From Pseudomonadota bacterium (GTDB lineage Bacteria; Pseudomonadota; Gammaproteobacteria; Xanthomonadales; Ahniellaceae), in contig JALHNO010000013.1 in assembly GCA_022843465.1 (NCBI GenBank), forward strand, positions 36,138-100,137: a stretch of 64,000 nucleotides of DNA, given 5' to 3'. The stretch's first letter is position 1. Each line of letters starts with the position of its first letter. The position numbers were made by a program, and so were the translations under genes. The notes beneath the pieces are model-generated. The model saw only the letters and a list, made by a program, of their open reading frames with translations. It did no database searches and was not told where the DNA came from. Positions 1-7,845 of this stretch are shown here, piece by piece.

Positions 1-144
1 TCAACATCAACATCAACATCAACATCAACATCAACATCAACATCAACATCAACATCAACATCAACATCAACATCAACATCAACATCAACATCAACATCAA
101 CATCAACATCAACATCAACATCAACGTCAACGTCAACGTCAACA
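1..144. repeat. Hexanucleotide tandem repeat (TCAACA/TCAACG)
   Basis: There are 24 consecutive hexamers: twenty TCAACA (1-120), three TCAACG (121-138) and a final TCAACA (139-144). The array starts at the window edge, so its true length is unknown. Read on the minus strand it lies just downstream of the dioxygenase stop codon at 192-194. No gene crosses it in the visible part. One minus-strand frame is a run of TGT-TGA stops and the other two would give VD or LM repeats. Being a multiple of 3, length changes by slippage would keep any overlapping reading frame. Confidence 0.95.
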
Positions 145-191
145 GCAGCGCGGCAAGCCACGCTCCATTCAATCCGCTCAGGGGGAGAAAA

Positions 192-725
192 TCAGCCGCT
201 GGCCTCGTCGGCATACCGTGCCGGCGCCGGATTCAGGTGACCGCAGGCGCTGCAGGTGCGCAGGGTCGGCGAACGATAGAAATGATCAAACACGGCCAAG
301 AACTGCTGCTCGACATCGGTCAGATGAAAGTAGGACTCATGCAGCAGGTGGTTGCACTGGTCGCAATACCACAGCAAGCCGTCCTGCTCGTGCGCGAGCC
401 GCTTGCGCTCGATCACCAGACCGATCGAGCCCGCCATCCGTTGCGGCGAATGCGCAATCCGCGGCGGCAGATAGAACATGTCGCCCGCGCGGATCGGGAT
501 ATCCCGCGGCTTGCCGTCTTCCTGGATGCGCAGCACCATCTCGCCTTCGAGCTGATAGAAGAACTCCGGGCCTTCCTCGTAGTGATAGTCGGTGCGTTGG
601 TTCGGGCCGCCGACGATCATCACGATGTAGTCGCCATCGACGATGCACTTGTTGCCGACCGGCGGCTTGAGCAGATGCCGGTGTTCGTCGATCCATTGCT
701 GAAGATTGAAGGCAGGACTCAACAT
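192..725 (-). CDS. haaO: 3-hydroxyanthranilate 3,4-dioxygenase
   Basis: A 177-residue cupin enzyme that opens the ring of 3-hydroxyanthranilate to 2-amino-3-carboxymuconate semialdehyde, a cytosolic step of tryptophan/kynurenine catabolism. The iron ligands of the family are visible as His48, Glu54 (motif HYEEGPE) and His92 (motif IAHSPQR). The C-terminal rubredoxin-like metal site of bacterial forms is present as two CxxC pairs, Cys121/Cys124 and Cys158/Cys161. The start at 725 is chosen because the product begins MLSPAFN as in the family; the longer frame to 869 only reads antisense to the next gene. It sits 1 bp after the RidA gene's stop and is the last visible gene of the minus-strand operon. 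Confidence 0.95.
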   Translation of the reverse strand: MLSPAFNLQQWIDEHRHLLKPPVGNKCIVDGDYIVMIVGGPNQRTDYHYEEGPEFFYQLEGEMVLRIQEDGKPRDIPIRAGDMFYLPPRIAHSPQRMAGSIGLVIERKRLAHEQDGLLWYCDQCNHLLHESYFHLTDVEQQFLAVFDHFYRSPTLRTCSACGHLNPAPARYADEASG

Positions 726-726
726 C

Positions 727-1149
727 TCAGCGGCCCTCGGGCAGTTGCGCGATGCACTTGAGCTCGATCGCGATCGGGGTGGGCAGGGCCGTGATGCCGA
801 GCGTGGTGCGGCAGGGCTGGGCAGCGCTGAAGTACTCGGCGTAGATCCGGTTGTAGGTCGCAAAGTCATTACGCATATCGGTCAGGTACACGGTAACGTC
901 GATCAGGTCTTCCCAGTGCGCGCCGCTGGCTTCAAGGACGGCGCGCACATTGGCGAACACCTGATGGCATTGCGCGGCGATGTCATAGCCGATCAGCCGG
1001 CCCTGTTCGTTGTAGCGATTGCCTGGAATCAGATCGGTCCCCGGGGTGCGTGGTCCGACCCCGGACAGGAACAGCAGATGGCCGGCGCGGCGAGCGTGCG
1101 GGTAGGCGCCGACTGGCGCCGGGGCAGCTGCGGTTGTCGTCGTCGTCAT
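727..1149 (-). CDS. amnD: RidA-family protein, probable 2-aminomuconate deaminase
   Basis: A 140-residue protein of the YjgF/RidA family. The family arginine lies at Arg114 (PCRTTLG) and the conserved acidic residue of the C-terminal strand at Glu129 (IAIELKCIA). RidA proteins usually deaminate reactive imines, but placement between a 3-hydroxyanthranilate dioxygenase and a muconic semialdehyde dehydrogenase points to the specialised 2-aminomuconate deaminase (AmnD/NbaF type), which releases ammonia and yields 4-oxalocrotonate. The start overlaps the stop of the carbonic anhydrase gene (ATGA, 1146-1149), which indicates translational coupling. General RidA housekeeping is the alternative; the operon context makes the catabolic role more likely. 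Confidence 0.8.
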   Translation of the reverse strand: MTTTTTAAAPAPVGAYPHARRAGHLLFLSGVGPRTPGTDLIPGNRYNEQGRLIGYDIAAQCHQVFANVRAVLEASGAHWEDLIDVTVYLTDMRNDFATYNRIYAEYFSAAQPCRTTLGITALPTPIAIELKCIAQLPEGR

Positions 1150-1808
1150 GGTGAGGCTCCGATCCGGCAGATGCGCCGCATGGTGTTTTCATAGTCCTGA
1201 CGGACATCGCTGCCGCCCTCGACCGAGAACCCGAGATCATTGATCTTGCCATCGTGCAGGCTGTACACCCAGCTATGCACGGTGAGGGATTGCCCGCGTG
1301 CCCAGGCGTCCTGGACCACGGTGCTCTGACAGACATTGAGCGCCTGCTCGATCACATTGAGTTCGCAGAGTTTGGCGTGGCGCAGCGACGAGGTATCGAT
1401 CAGGTCGAGCGTCGTCTGGTGCTTGTCGCGGACGTCGCCGACATGGCGCAGCCAGTTGTCGACCAGGCCATGGCGATCGCCATTCATCGCCGCCTGCACG
1501 CCGCCGCAGCCGTAGTGTCCGACCACGATGATGTGTTCGATCTGGAGCACATCGGTGGCGAACTGGATCACCGAGAGACAGTTCAGATCGCCATGGGCGA
1601 CGATGTTGGCGACATTGCGATGCACGAAGATTTCGCCGGGCGCCAGTCCGACGATCTGATTGGCCGGCACCCGGCTGTCCGAGCAACCGATCCACAGATA
1701 ACGCGGCGATTGCTGGCGCGAGAGTTCCTTGAAGAAATTGGGATTGGCCGCGCGCGTCGTCTCCGCCCAGCGACGGTTGGCACGTATCAGATGCTCGATG
1801 CTACTCAA
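1146..1808 (-). CDS. can: Beta-class carbonic anhydrase
   Basis: A 220-residue enzyme that interconverts CO2 and bicarbonate. The zinc site of the Can type is complete: Cys42 and Asp44 with Arg46 in GCSDSRVP, and His98 and Cys101 in HYGCGG. Length and residue spacing match the E. coli Can family. The gene is embedded in the 3-hydroxyanthranilate operon: it follows the dehydrogenase stop by 9 bp and its own stop overlaps the RidA start. The pathway releases CO2 at the aminocarboxymuconate semialdehyde decarboxylase step and ammonia at the deaminase step, so a role in handling these products or in local pH balance is a reasonable inference, not shown by the sequence. Confidence 0.95.
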   Translation of the reverse strand: MSSIEHLIRANRRWAETTRAANPNFFKELSRQQSPRYLWIGCSDSRVPANQIVGLAPGEIFVHRNVANIVAHGDLNCLSVIQFATDVLQIEHIIVVGHYGCGGVQAAMNGDRHGLVDNWLRHVGDVRDKHQTTLDLIDTSSLRHAKLCELNVIEQALNVCQSTVVQDAWARGQSLTVHSWVYSLHDGKINDLGFSVEGGSDVRQDYENTMRRICRIGASP

Positions 1809-1817
1809 GGGCTGCCC

Positions 1818-3269
1818 TCATCGCGATTCCAGTTGCACGCAGACATTGCGCGGTTCGGTAAAAAAACGCATGGCCTCGAAACCGCCCTCGCGACCCATGC
1901 CGGAGGCCTTCATGCCGCCGAACGGCGTGCGCAGATCGCGCTGCATCCAGCAGTTGATCCAGACGATACCGGTTTCGACCTGTGCGGCAAGCCGATGGGC
2001 GCGATTGAGATCGCGCGTCCAGACCTGGGCGGCCAGACCGTAGCTGCTGGCATTGGCGAGTGCCAGAGCCTCGGCTTCACTGTCGAAGGCTTGCAGGCTG
2101 ACCACCGGGCCGAAAATTTCCTCCTGGTTGCTGCGGCAGTCCGCGCCGAGTCCCTCGACCACGGTGGGCTCGATGAACCAGCCGCCCGCGCAACGCCCGG
2201 CCGGGCGCAAGGCCTTGCCACCGCAGAGGATCTGTCCGCCATCGCGCCGGATCTGCTCAATGCAGCCCATTACCTTGGCATGGTGGGCGGCCGACACCAG
2301 GGCGCCGACCCGGGTCTCGGGGTCGAGCGGATCGCCAGTGGCGAGGGCTCGCGCTGCGTCGACCAGCGCGTCGCGGAATTCTGCGTAGTACGAGCGCTCC
2401 ACCAGGATGCGCGCACCGCAGAGACAGATCTGGCCGGCGTTCTGGAACGATGAACGCAGCAGGGTGGCAATCAGATCCGCGCGCGGCGCATCGGCGAATA
2501 CCAGTACGGGGTTCTTGCCGCCGAGTTCCAGCGAGACCTTCTTCAGCGCCGGGCCGCAGAATCCGGCAATCTGTCGCCCGACGGTGGTGCTGCCGGTAAA
2601 ACTGATCGCCTTCACCAAAGGGTGTTCCACCAGGGCGCGGCCTGCCTCGGCACCGTGGCCGTGGACAATATTCAACACGCCGGCCGGAAACCCGATCCGG
2701 TGCATGATCTCGCTCAGATGATGCGCGGTGAGCGGGGTAACCTCGGAGGGCTTGGCCACCACGCAATTGCCGGCAGCCAGGGCGGGCGCGATCTTCCAGC
2801 TGAGCAGGTAGAGCGGCAGGTTCCATGGCGAGATGCAGCCGACCACACCAAGCGGCGCGCGCAGGGTGTAATTGAGCAGGGCGCCATCGTGGTGCGATTC
2901 GCTGGAGAACTGCGTTGCCGCCGCCGCGAAGAAGCGGAAGTTGCTGATCGCGCGCGGGATCTCGATATCCCGGGTCTGCCAGATCGGCTTGCCGGTATCG
3001 AGCGACTCGGCCTCGGCCAATTCGTTCAGGCAGGCCTCCATCGCGTCCGCAAGCCGATGCAGCCAGCTTGCGCGTTCGCCGTGGCGCAGCCCGGACCAGG
3101 CCGGAAATGCCAGGCTGGCAGCGCGCACGGCCGCCTCGACGTCGGCGCTATCGCCTGCGGCGAGCTGGGCGTGCACGCGTCCGGTTGCGGGCTCGAACAC
3201 GTCGAGCAAACGGCCGTCCGTCGCGCTGCGCCAGTCGCCGCCGATGTAATGGGTCAGTACCGAGGTCAT
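1818..3269 (-). CDS. amnC: Aldehyde dehydrogenase, probable 2-aminomuconate-6-semialdehyde dehydrogenase
   Basis: A full-length 483-residue NAD-dependent aldehyde dehydrogenase. Visible residues are the oxyanion Asn150 (SPWNLPL), the cofactor-binding Lys173 (AKPSE), the general base Glu248 (LELGGKNP) and the catalytic cysteine in NAGQIC (Cys282). Within the operon its expected substrate is 2-aminomuconate semialdehyde, giving 2-aminomuconate for the adjacent deaminase; hydroxymuconic semialdehyde dehydrogenases belong to the same clade. It is the first visible gene of the minus-strand operon, so the promoter should lie in 3270-3459, shared with the divergent gene at 3460; no convincing promoter boxes were found there. 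The decarboxylase, kynureninase and monooxygenase genes are not in the window. Confidence 0.85.
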   Translation of the reverse strand: MTSVLTHYIGGDWRSATDGRLLDVFEPATGRVHAQLAAGDSADVEAAVRAASLAFPAWSGLRHGERASWLHRLADAMEACLNELAEAESLDTGKPIWQTRDIEIPRAISNFRFFAAAATQFSSESHHDGALLNYTLRAPLGVVGCISPWNLPLYLLSWKIAPALAAGNCVVAKPSEVTPLTAHHLSEIMHRIGFPAGVLNIVHGHGAEAGRALVEHPLVKAISFTGSTTVGRQIAGFCGPALKKVSLELGGKNPVLVFADAPRADLIATLLRSSFQNAGQICLCGARILVERSYYAEFRDALVDAARALATGDPLDPETRVGALVSAAHHAKVMGCIEQIRRDGGQILCGGKALRPAGRCAGGWFIEPTVVEGLGADCRSNQEEIFGPVVSLQAFDSEAEALALANASSYGLAAQVWTRDLNRAHRLAAQVETGIVWINCWMQRDLRTPFGGMKASGMGREGGFEAMRFFTEPRNVCVQLESR

Positions 3270-3459
3270 TGCCGCACTTTAGCCCGAGTCGATTGGGGAG
3301 AGTAGAAGGACGTCGCTGGCGTCAGCAGAGTGCCGCCCGAATGCCGCCGTTTCGCGTCAACGGACGGCCCGGGTTCGCGGGCGGACTTGCCCCTGCTGCC
3401 CCGGAGGGTTACCCTTCAACTGCCGCCCCACGTTTTTTGCTGGGGTCAGGGAGGTTTGC

Positions 3460-3897
3460 ATGAATCGCTCCGCATTGCTGATGTGCTCGCTTGTGCTTGC
3501 TGGCGTGGCCTCGGCTGCGCAGGCATCGGCTACGCTGACCCGGGTAAGCGGCGGCGTTCGCGTCAATCAGGGGGTCGAGTTCGTCGAGGCCTTCGAGGAA
3601 CTGGCACTGCGGCCCGGCGACCGCATCATGACCCTCGAAAACGGCCGCGCCCGTATCACCTTCGATGATGGCTGCGATCTCGATGCCGGGCCCAACACCA
3701 TGGTCACGATACCCGAGACCTCGACCTGTGCCGGTGGCCAGGCGCTCACCCAGAACATCGCCCCCGGCGGCACCGAAGCAGTCGGGGCGGGCCAGTCCTT
3801 CAACTGGCGACGTGCGCTGCTGATCGCCTTGCCGGTTGCCGCAGGAGTCGCGATCTACGAACGCAACCGCGATGACGATGCGACGGTAAGTCCCTGA
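3460..3897 (+). CDS. Secreted FecR-like protein with C-terminal membrane segment
   Basis: A 145-residue protein with an N-terminal signal peptide (hydrophobic core about residues 5-20, probable cleavage after AQASA). A short FecR-like or ligand-sensing beta domain follows (ATLTRVSGGVRVNQG, then RPGDRIMTLENGRARITFDDG). Two cysteines (DDGCDL and TSTCAGG) may form a disulfide. Near the C-terminus is a hydrophobic stretch (ALLIALPVAAGVAIYE) followed by a charged tail. A clear ribosome binding site (GGGAGG) lies 7 bp upstream. It is followed after 17 bp by an O-antigen ligase-like gene, so a link to surface polysaccharide is plausible, but no defined function is known to me. Confidence 0.8.
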   Translation: MNRSALLMCSLVLAGVASAAQASATLTRVSGGVRVNQGVEFVEAFEELALRPGDRIMTLENGRARITFDDGCDLDAGPNTMVTIPETSTCAGGQALTQNIAPGGTEAVGAGQSFNWRRALLIALPVAAGVAIYERNRDDDATVSP

Positions 3898-3914
3898 TCG
3901 GGCAGAATTCGCCA

Positions 3915-5282
3915 GTGCCGCTGGATCGGCGCGACCGGTCCGTCCCGGCGGCCCCCATCTGGTTCTTCGGCTTCACCCTTGTTCTGCTGGCGGCGGCGCT
4001 CGTGCTCGGCGGTGGCCGCGGCAATCTCGGCGATACCTTGTTGCAACTGCTGGCGGTCACTCTGCTGCTGGCGCAGTTCCGGCTGCCGCCATTGACGCCG
4101 GGACCAGAACGTCGCCTGCTGTTCGTGTTGCCGGGCCTGTTGGTGCTGATTGCGCTGCTGCAACTGCTGCCGTTGCCGCTGGCGTTCTGGCAGACCGGTG
4201 CGCTGCGGGCGCAACTGGCCCAGGAAATGCTGGCCGCCGGTGCCAGCGTGGCGCCGCAACTGAGTCTCGATCCACTCGCCAGTGAACGCGCGTTGCTGTC
4301 CCTGCTGCCGGCCTGCGCCCTGTTTGCTGCCGTGTGGCGACTGGGCCCTGCGCAACGGCGGCAACTGGTGCTGATGTTCATCGCGCTGGCCCTGCTCAGC
4401 ATCCTGCTCGGCTTCGCCCAACTGGCCGATGGTCAGGAAAGTCTGCTGCGCTTTCATTCGCCGACCAATACCACCGAAGCCGTTGGCTTCTTCGCCAATC
4501 GCAATCACTTCGCTTCGCTGCTGGTCACCGCGCTGCCTTTTGCGATCGGTGCTGCGGTCTGGTGGTTCCAGCATCGCCGACCGGGTGCGCCCGGCGACAT
4601 CCTGGGCGTCGTCGGCCTGGTCGGCATTGCGATGCTGCTGATCCTCGGAATCGCGCTGGCGCGATCGCGCGCCGGGCTGTTGCTCGGCATGCTCGCGGTG
4701 GCGTTCTGTGTTCCGCTGCTGTTGCGCTGGCGCGGCCAGCGCGGTGGTGGACGCGCCCTGCTCGTGGTCATCGTGGCGACTGTCTTGCTTGGCGCGCAGT
4801 TCGCGCTGATCGGCATCGTGCAGCGTCTGCAGACCGACCCGCTCGACGATGGCCGCTGGCAGTATGCCCGGGTGCTTTCAGCAGCAGCGCAGGATGCCGG
4901 CCCGCTCGGAACCGGACTGGGCACGTTTGGCCAGGTCTACCCCCAGTACGAAGCCGAAACCGGTGCCGGGCCCGGTTACGCCGTGGTCAATCACGCACAC
5001 AACGATGTGCTGGAGCTGGTTCTGGAACTGGGATGGTTGGCCGCGCCGGTCCTGCTGGTGCTGCTGCTGTGGATGGGCTGGGTGGGCTGGCGGCTGCTGC
5101 GAAGTACCAGCGGGATCGATCCGCAGGCGTTGCTGCTCGCGCGCCTCGCCTGGGTATCGGCGCTGATGCTCGCCCTGCACAGTTTTCTCGACTATCCGCT
5201 GCGCACCACCGCATTGCAATGTGTGTTCGGCCTGATGCTGGCGCTCAGTGTGCCCGCGCGCGCAAGCACAAGCGCGGATTGA
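3915..5282 (+). CDS. O-antigen ligase/polymerase family membrane protein (Wzy_C)
   Basis: A 455-residue polytopic membrane protein with about ten or more hydrophobic segments. It has the Wzy_C/WaaL-type signature: NRNHFASLL in the middle, a large periplasmic loop after residue 290, then HAHNDVLELVLELG and HSFLDYPLRTTALQ near the end. Such proteins polymerise O-units or transfer glycans from undecaprenyl pyrophosphate to an acceptor in the periplasm; the sequence does not separate the two. The start is GTG at 3915. The stop coincides with the first base of the 194-bp repeat array. It is one of three proteins of this kind in the window (see 26600 and 41891); this one resembles 41891 most in its motifs. 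Confidence 0.88.
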   Translation: MPLDRRDRSVPAAPIWFFGFTLVLLAAALVLGGGRGNLGDTLLQLLAVTLLLAQFRLPPLTPGPERRLLFVLPGLLVLIALLQLLPLPLAFWQTGALRAQLAQEMLAAGASVAPQLSLDPLASERALLSLLPACALFAAVWRLGPAQRRQLVLMFIALALLSILLGFAQLADGQESLLRFHSPTNTTEAVGFFANRNHFASLLVTALPFAIGAAVWWFQHRRPGAPGDILGVVGLVGIAMLLILGIALARSRAGLLLGMLAVAFCVPLLLRWRGQRGGGRALLVVIVATVLLGAQFALIGIVQRLQTDPLDDGRWQYARVLSAAAQDAGPLGTGLGTFGQVYPQYEAETGAGPGYAVVNHAHNDVLELVLELGWLAAPVLLVLLLWMGWVGWRLLRSTSGIDPQALLLARLAWVSALMLALHSFLDYPLRTTALQCVFGLMLALSVPARASTSAD

Positions 5283-5915
5283 TCCCCTCTCCCGCTTGCG
5301 GGAGAGGATCAGGGTGAGGGCAAACACTCATGTATGAACCGGGCTGATGGGTAACAAGGCAAACCGGGCTGATGGGTGACCGAACGCACGAATGTTTCCA
5401 ATCAGTCATGCCTGCTCCCCAGCCACCCTCATCCGGCCTGCGGCCACCTTCTCCCGCTTGCGGGAGAAGGGAATGATCCCCTCTCCCGCTTGCGGGAGAG
5501 GGTCAGGGTGAGGGCAAACACTCATGTATGAACCGGGCTGATGGGTAACAAGGCAAATCGGGCTGATGGGTGACCGAACGCACGAATGTTTCCATTCAGT
5601 CATGCCTGCCGCCCAGCCACCCTCATCCGGCCTGCGGCCACCTTCTCCCGCTTGCGGGAGAAGGGAATGATCCCCTCTCCCGCTTGCGGGAGAGGGTCAG
5701 GGTGAGGGCAAACACTCATGTATGAACCGGGCTGATGGGTAACAAGGCAAACCGGGCTGATGGGTGACCGAACGCACGAATGTTTCCAATCAGTCATGCC
5801 TGCCCCCCAACCACCCTCATCCGGCCTGCGGCCATCTTCTCCCGCTTGCGGGAGAAGGGAATGATCCCCTCTCCCGCTTGCGGGAGAAGGCCAGGGTGAG
5901 GGCAAGCACTCACAG
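5281..5915. repeat. 194-bp tandem repeat array, 3.3 copies, REP-like hairpins
   Basis: Units start at 5281, 5475, 5669 and 5863, giving an exact 194-bp period, and differ by only a few bases. Each full unit contains two perfect palindromes: CTCTCCCGC-TT-GCGGGAGAG at its start and the longer CCTTCTCCCGC-TT-GCGGGAGAAGG at its end. Each also has an internal doublet of GGGCTGATGGGT. The last copy is partial and diverges after about 5910. Similar GCGGGAGAGGG palindromes are common REP-type elements in Xanthomonadales. The array fills the gap between a ligase gene and the RfaH-type gene. Short open frames on both strands come from the repeat and are not genes. Confidence 0.93.
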
Positions 5916-5939
5916 AGATCCCCTGCACGAAATCTCCTA

Positions 5940-5979
5940 CGTCAGCAAAGTTGACGATTGCGACGTGACCGATTGTGTT
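5940..5979 (+). promoter_or_regulatory. Candidate promoter/operator upstream of the RfaH-type gene
   Basis: Directly after the repeat array is an inverted repeat CGTCA-7 bp-TGACG (5940-5956) that overlaps a good -35 hexamer TTGACG (5951-5956). At 17 bp spacing the -10 would be TGTGTT (5974-5979), which is weak. The arrangement would place transcription start about 30-35 bp upstream of the ATG at 6021. This is suggestive only. Confidence 0.25.
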
Positions 5980-6020
5980 CGAGGCTTGAACGCAGTGCAG
6001 CCATCGGTTAGGTTCACTGC

Positions 6021-6560
6021 ATGAACGCAATCGCCGATGACAGCAAACTGGCCTGGTTTGCCGTGCTCACCAAGCCGCGCTGCGAGGACGTCGCGGTGCA
6101 GCAGCTGATGCGCCAGGGCTTCGAGTGTCTGCTGCCCAAGGCGCGGCATCAGCGCCGCAGCGCGCGAGGGATGCAGGCGACAATCGAGCCATTGTTTCCG
6201 CGCTATGTGTTCCTGCACGCACGTGCCGATGGCTGGACCCTGGGTCCGGTGCGCTCGACGCGCGGCGTCAGCGGCGTGGTCCGGTTCGGTGGCCAGGCCG
6301 CGCATGTGCCGGCGCGTGTCATCGAGCAGATCCAGTCGCGCATGGGCGAGGACGCCTGCGTACGACTCGACGCGCCGGATCTCGCGCCAGGCGATATGGT
6401 CCGCATCACTGAAGGTCCGCTGGCGGGCATGCGCGCGATTTTTGATTGTGCTTCGGGTTCGGAGCGGGTGCGGCTGTTGATGGAAATGTTGGGCGAACGG
6501 GTAGCGGTCGTGGTGCCACGGTCGCAGTTGGTCACCGGTTTCCAGCAGGCCTGGGCCTGA
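6021..6560 (+). CDS. rfaH: RfaH-type transcription antiterminator (NusG paralogue)
   Basis: A 179-residue specialised NusG. The N-terminal NGN domain is clear (WFAVLTKPRCEDVAVQQL, then LFPRYVFLHA around residues 55-65). The C-terminal part (PGDMVRITEGPLAGMRAIF, then VRLLMEMLGERVAVVVPRSQL) matches the RfaH KOW region, which in E. coli switches between a helical hairpin and a beta barrel. RfaH proteins bind elongating RNA polymerase at ops DNA, suppress pausing and Rho termination, and help translation of long, poorly expressed operons for surface glycans. The match of this gene with an exact ops element at 6784-6796, 223 bp downstream of its stop, makes the neighbouring polysaccharide operon its obvious target. 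A UpxY/LoaP-type NusG paralogue is the alternative class. Confidence 0.92.
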   Translation: MNAIADDSKLAWFAVLTKPRCEDVAVQQLMRQGFECLLPKARHQRRSARGMQATIEPLFPRYVFLHARADGWTLGPVRSTRGVSGVVRFGGQAAHVPARVIEQIQSRMGEDACVRLDAPDLAPGDMVRITEGPLAGMRAIFDCASGSERVRLLMEMLGERVAVVVPRSQLVTGFQQAWA

Positions 6561-6783
6561 TCGGGATCGCCAGGGATCGTGGCGGCGTGCGGGCCTGAGT
6601 CCCGCGTGCGGTGGCAAGGGGGCAAGTGAAACGGGGTGGCTGGTGTCCCGGCATCAGCACTGGAACTACAGCGGTTTCTGGTCTGCGTCCACAAGGGACG
6701 CGTGTTGATTTGCAGCACAGGTGTTGAAAGCAATTTCCCTACAACCTGCAGCGTTCGGCCATAGGGCAAGCCCAGCGCCATTG
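6561..6783 (+). other. Leader region between RfaH-type gene and ops element
   Basis: No gene is seen in this 223-bp stretch. It must contain the end of the rfaH transcript and probably the promoter of the large operon. Two TTGA-containing hexamers (6705-6710, 6724-6729) were inspected but neither has a convincing -10 at 16-18 bp. Just before the ops site is GCAAGCCCAGCGCCATT, which loosely recalls the part of the enterobacterial JUMPstart sequence that precedes ops. Confidence 0.5.
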
Positions 6784-6796
6784 GGCGGTAGCGTGC
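6784..6796 (+). promoter_or_regulatory. ops element (RfaH recruitment site)
   Basis: The 13 bases GGCGGTAGCGTGC match the enterobacterial ops consensus (GGCGGTAG followed by CGTGC) exactly, on the coding strand of the downstream operon. The site lies in the untranslated leader, 35 bp before the first ATG at 6831. In E. coli this element pauses RNA polymerase and exposes a small hairpin in the non-template strand that RfaH reads. The presence of an RfaH-type gene directly upstream strongly supports function. Confidence 0.88.
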
Positions 6797-6830
6797 CTGC
6801 GGTCAGGAATGGGATGCGGATGCGGCGGTC

Positions 6831-7727
6831 ATGATGCAGCGTCTGTTGATACCGCTGCGGGGTATCCTCGCTCATCCGCTTGGCCGCATCTATCCGATCG
6901 CCTGTCTCTGGCGGTTCTTCGCATGGCAGGTGCGCAGCCGCCTGCATGAAAGCCTGGATGTCCCCTTCGTCAACCAGTCGCGCCTGCGGGTATCGCGGGG
7001 CATGACCGGACTGACTGGCAATGTCTATACCGGACTGCACGAGTTCGAGTCGATGGGCTTCCTGCTGCATGGCCTGCGCGGCAATGACCTGTTTGCCGAT
7101 GTCGGCGCCAATGCCGGCAGCTACAGCGTACTCGCCGCCAAGGCGATCGGCTGTCATGTCGTGGCGGTCGAGCCGGTGGATATCGCACTGCGTGCCTTGC
7201 GGGCCAATGTGGTACTCAATGAGATCCACGATCAGGTTGAGATCCACGAGTGTGTGGTGGCCGATCAGGCGGGCAGCGTGCGATTTACGACCGGGTTGGG
7301 CGCCGGCAATCACGTCGCCACCGAAAACGAGTCTGCGGTCGCCAGCAGCGATTTTCCCGTGCGCACCCTCGACAGCATCCTGGCAGGCAGAACGCCGATA
7401 TTGATCAAGCTGGATGTCGAAGGCTATGAATTGAAGGTCTTGCAGGGCGCCGGACACACACTTTCGAGTTCCGTTCTGCAGGCACTGATTGTGGAGATCA
7501 ATGGCAGCGACAAGCGCTATCAGCTGCAGGCCACCGAACTGGTCGATCTGCTCAAGCGCTACGGTTTCAGCGGGCATCACTACAACCCGATACGGCGCTT
7601 GCTGCACGCTGTCGATCCGCTCAGTGTCGACGGCAACGTGATTTTCCTGCGCAACCCCAATCGCATGCACCAGCGCCTCCGTTCCGCGCCGATGTTTGTA
7701 CTCCCCAGCTGGCGCCTGGCGATATGA
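6831..7727 (+). CDS. FkbM-family SAM-dependent methyltransferase
   Basis: A 298-residue protein. SAM-binding motif I is at residues 88-98 (FADVGANAGSY), followed by the acidic post-I loop VAVEPVD. The FkbM-type segment LIKLDVEGYELKVLQGA and the strand LQALIVEING complete the fold. FkbM enzymes O-methylate hydroxyls, often on sugars of surface glycans. It is the first gene after the ops element. Two adjacent ATG codons (6831 and 6834) are possible starts. The family assignment is secure; the acceptor is unknown. Confidence 0.85.
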   Translation: MMQRLLIPLRGILAHPLGRIYPIACLWRFFAWQVRSRLHESLDVPFVNQSRLRVSRGMTGLTGNVYTGLHEFESMGFLLHGLRGNDLFADVGANAGSYSVLAAKAIGCHVVAVEPVDIALRALRANVVLNEIHDQVEIHECVVADQAGSVRFTTGLGAGNHVATENESAVASSDFPVRTLDSILAGRTPILIKLDVEGYELKVLQGAGHTLSSSVLQALIVEINGSDKRYQLQATELVDLLKRYGFSGHHYNPIRRLLHAVDPLSVDGNVIFLRNPNRMHQRLRSAPMFVLPSWRLAI

Positions 7728-7845
7728 GCGCCATCGTGCGTGCCTGGTGCGCATGGCACATGGTCGCAGTTTTCCGCAAGGTCCGCCTCTCTGCAGCGGG
7801 CTGCGTCTCGTCCCCTACGTGCAGAGCACCTGGTGGAACCCGCCA

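Noticed and set aside
5281-5915. CRISPR array or small genes in the 194-bp repeats
   Set aside because: The whole unit is repeated, not a short repeat with unique spacers. The short frames in it repeat with the unit and have no independent support.
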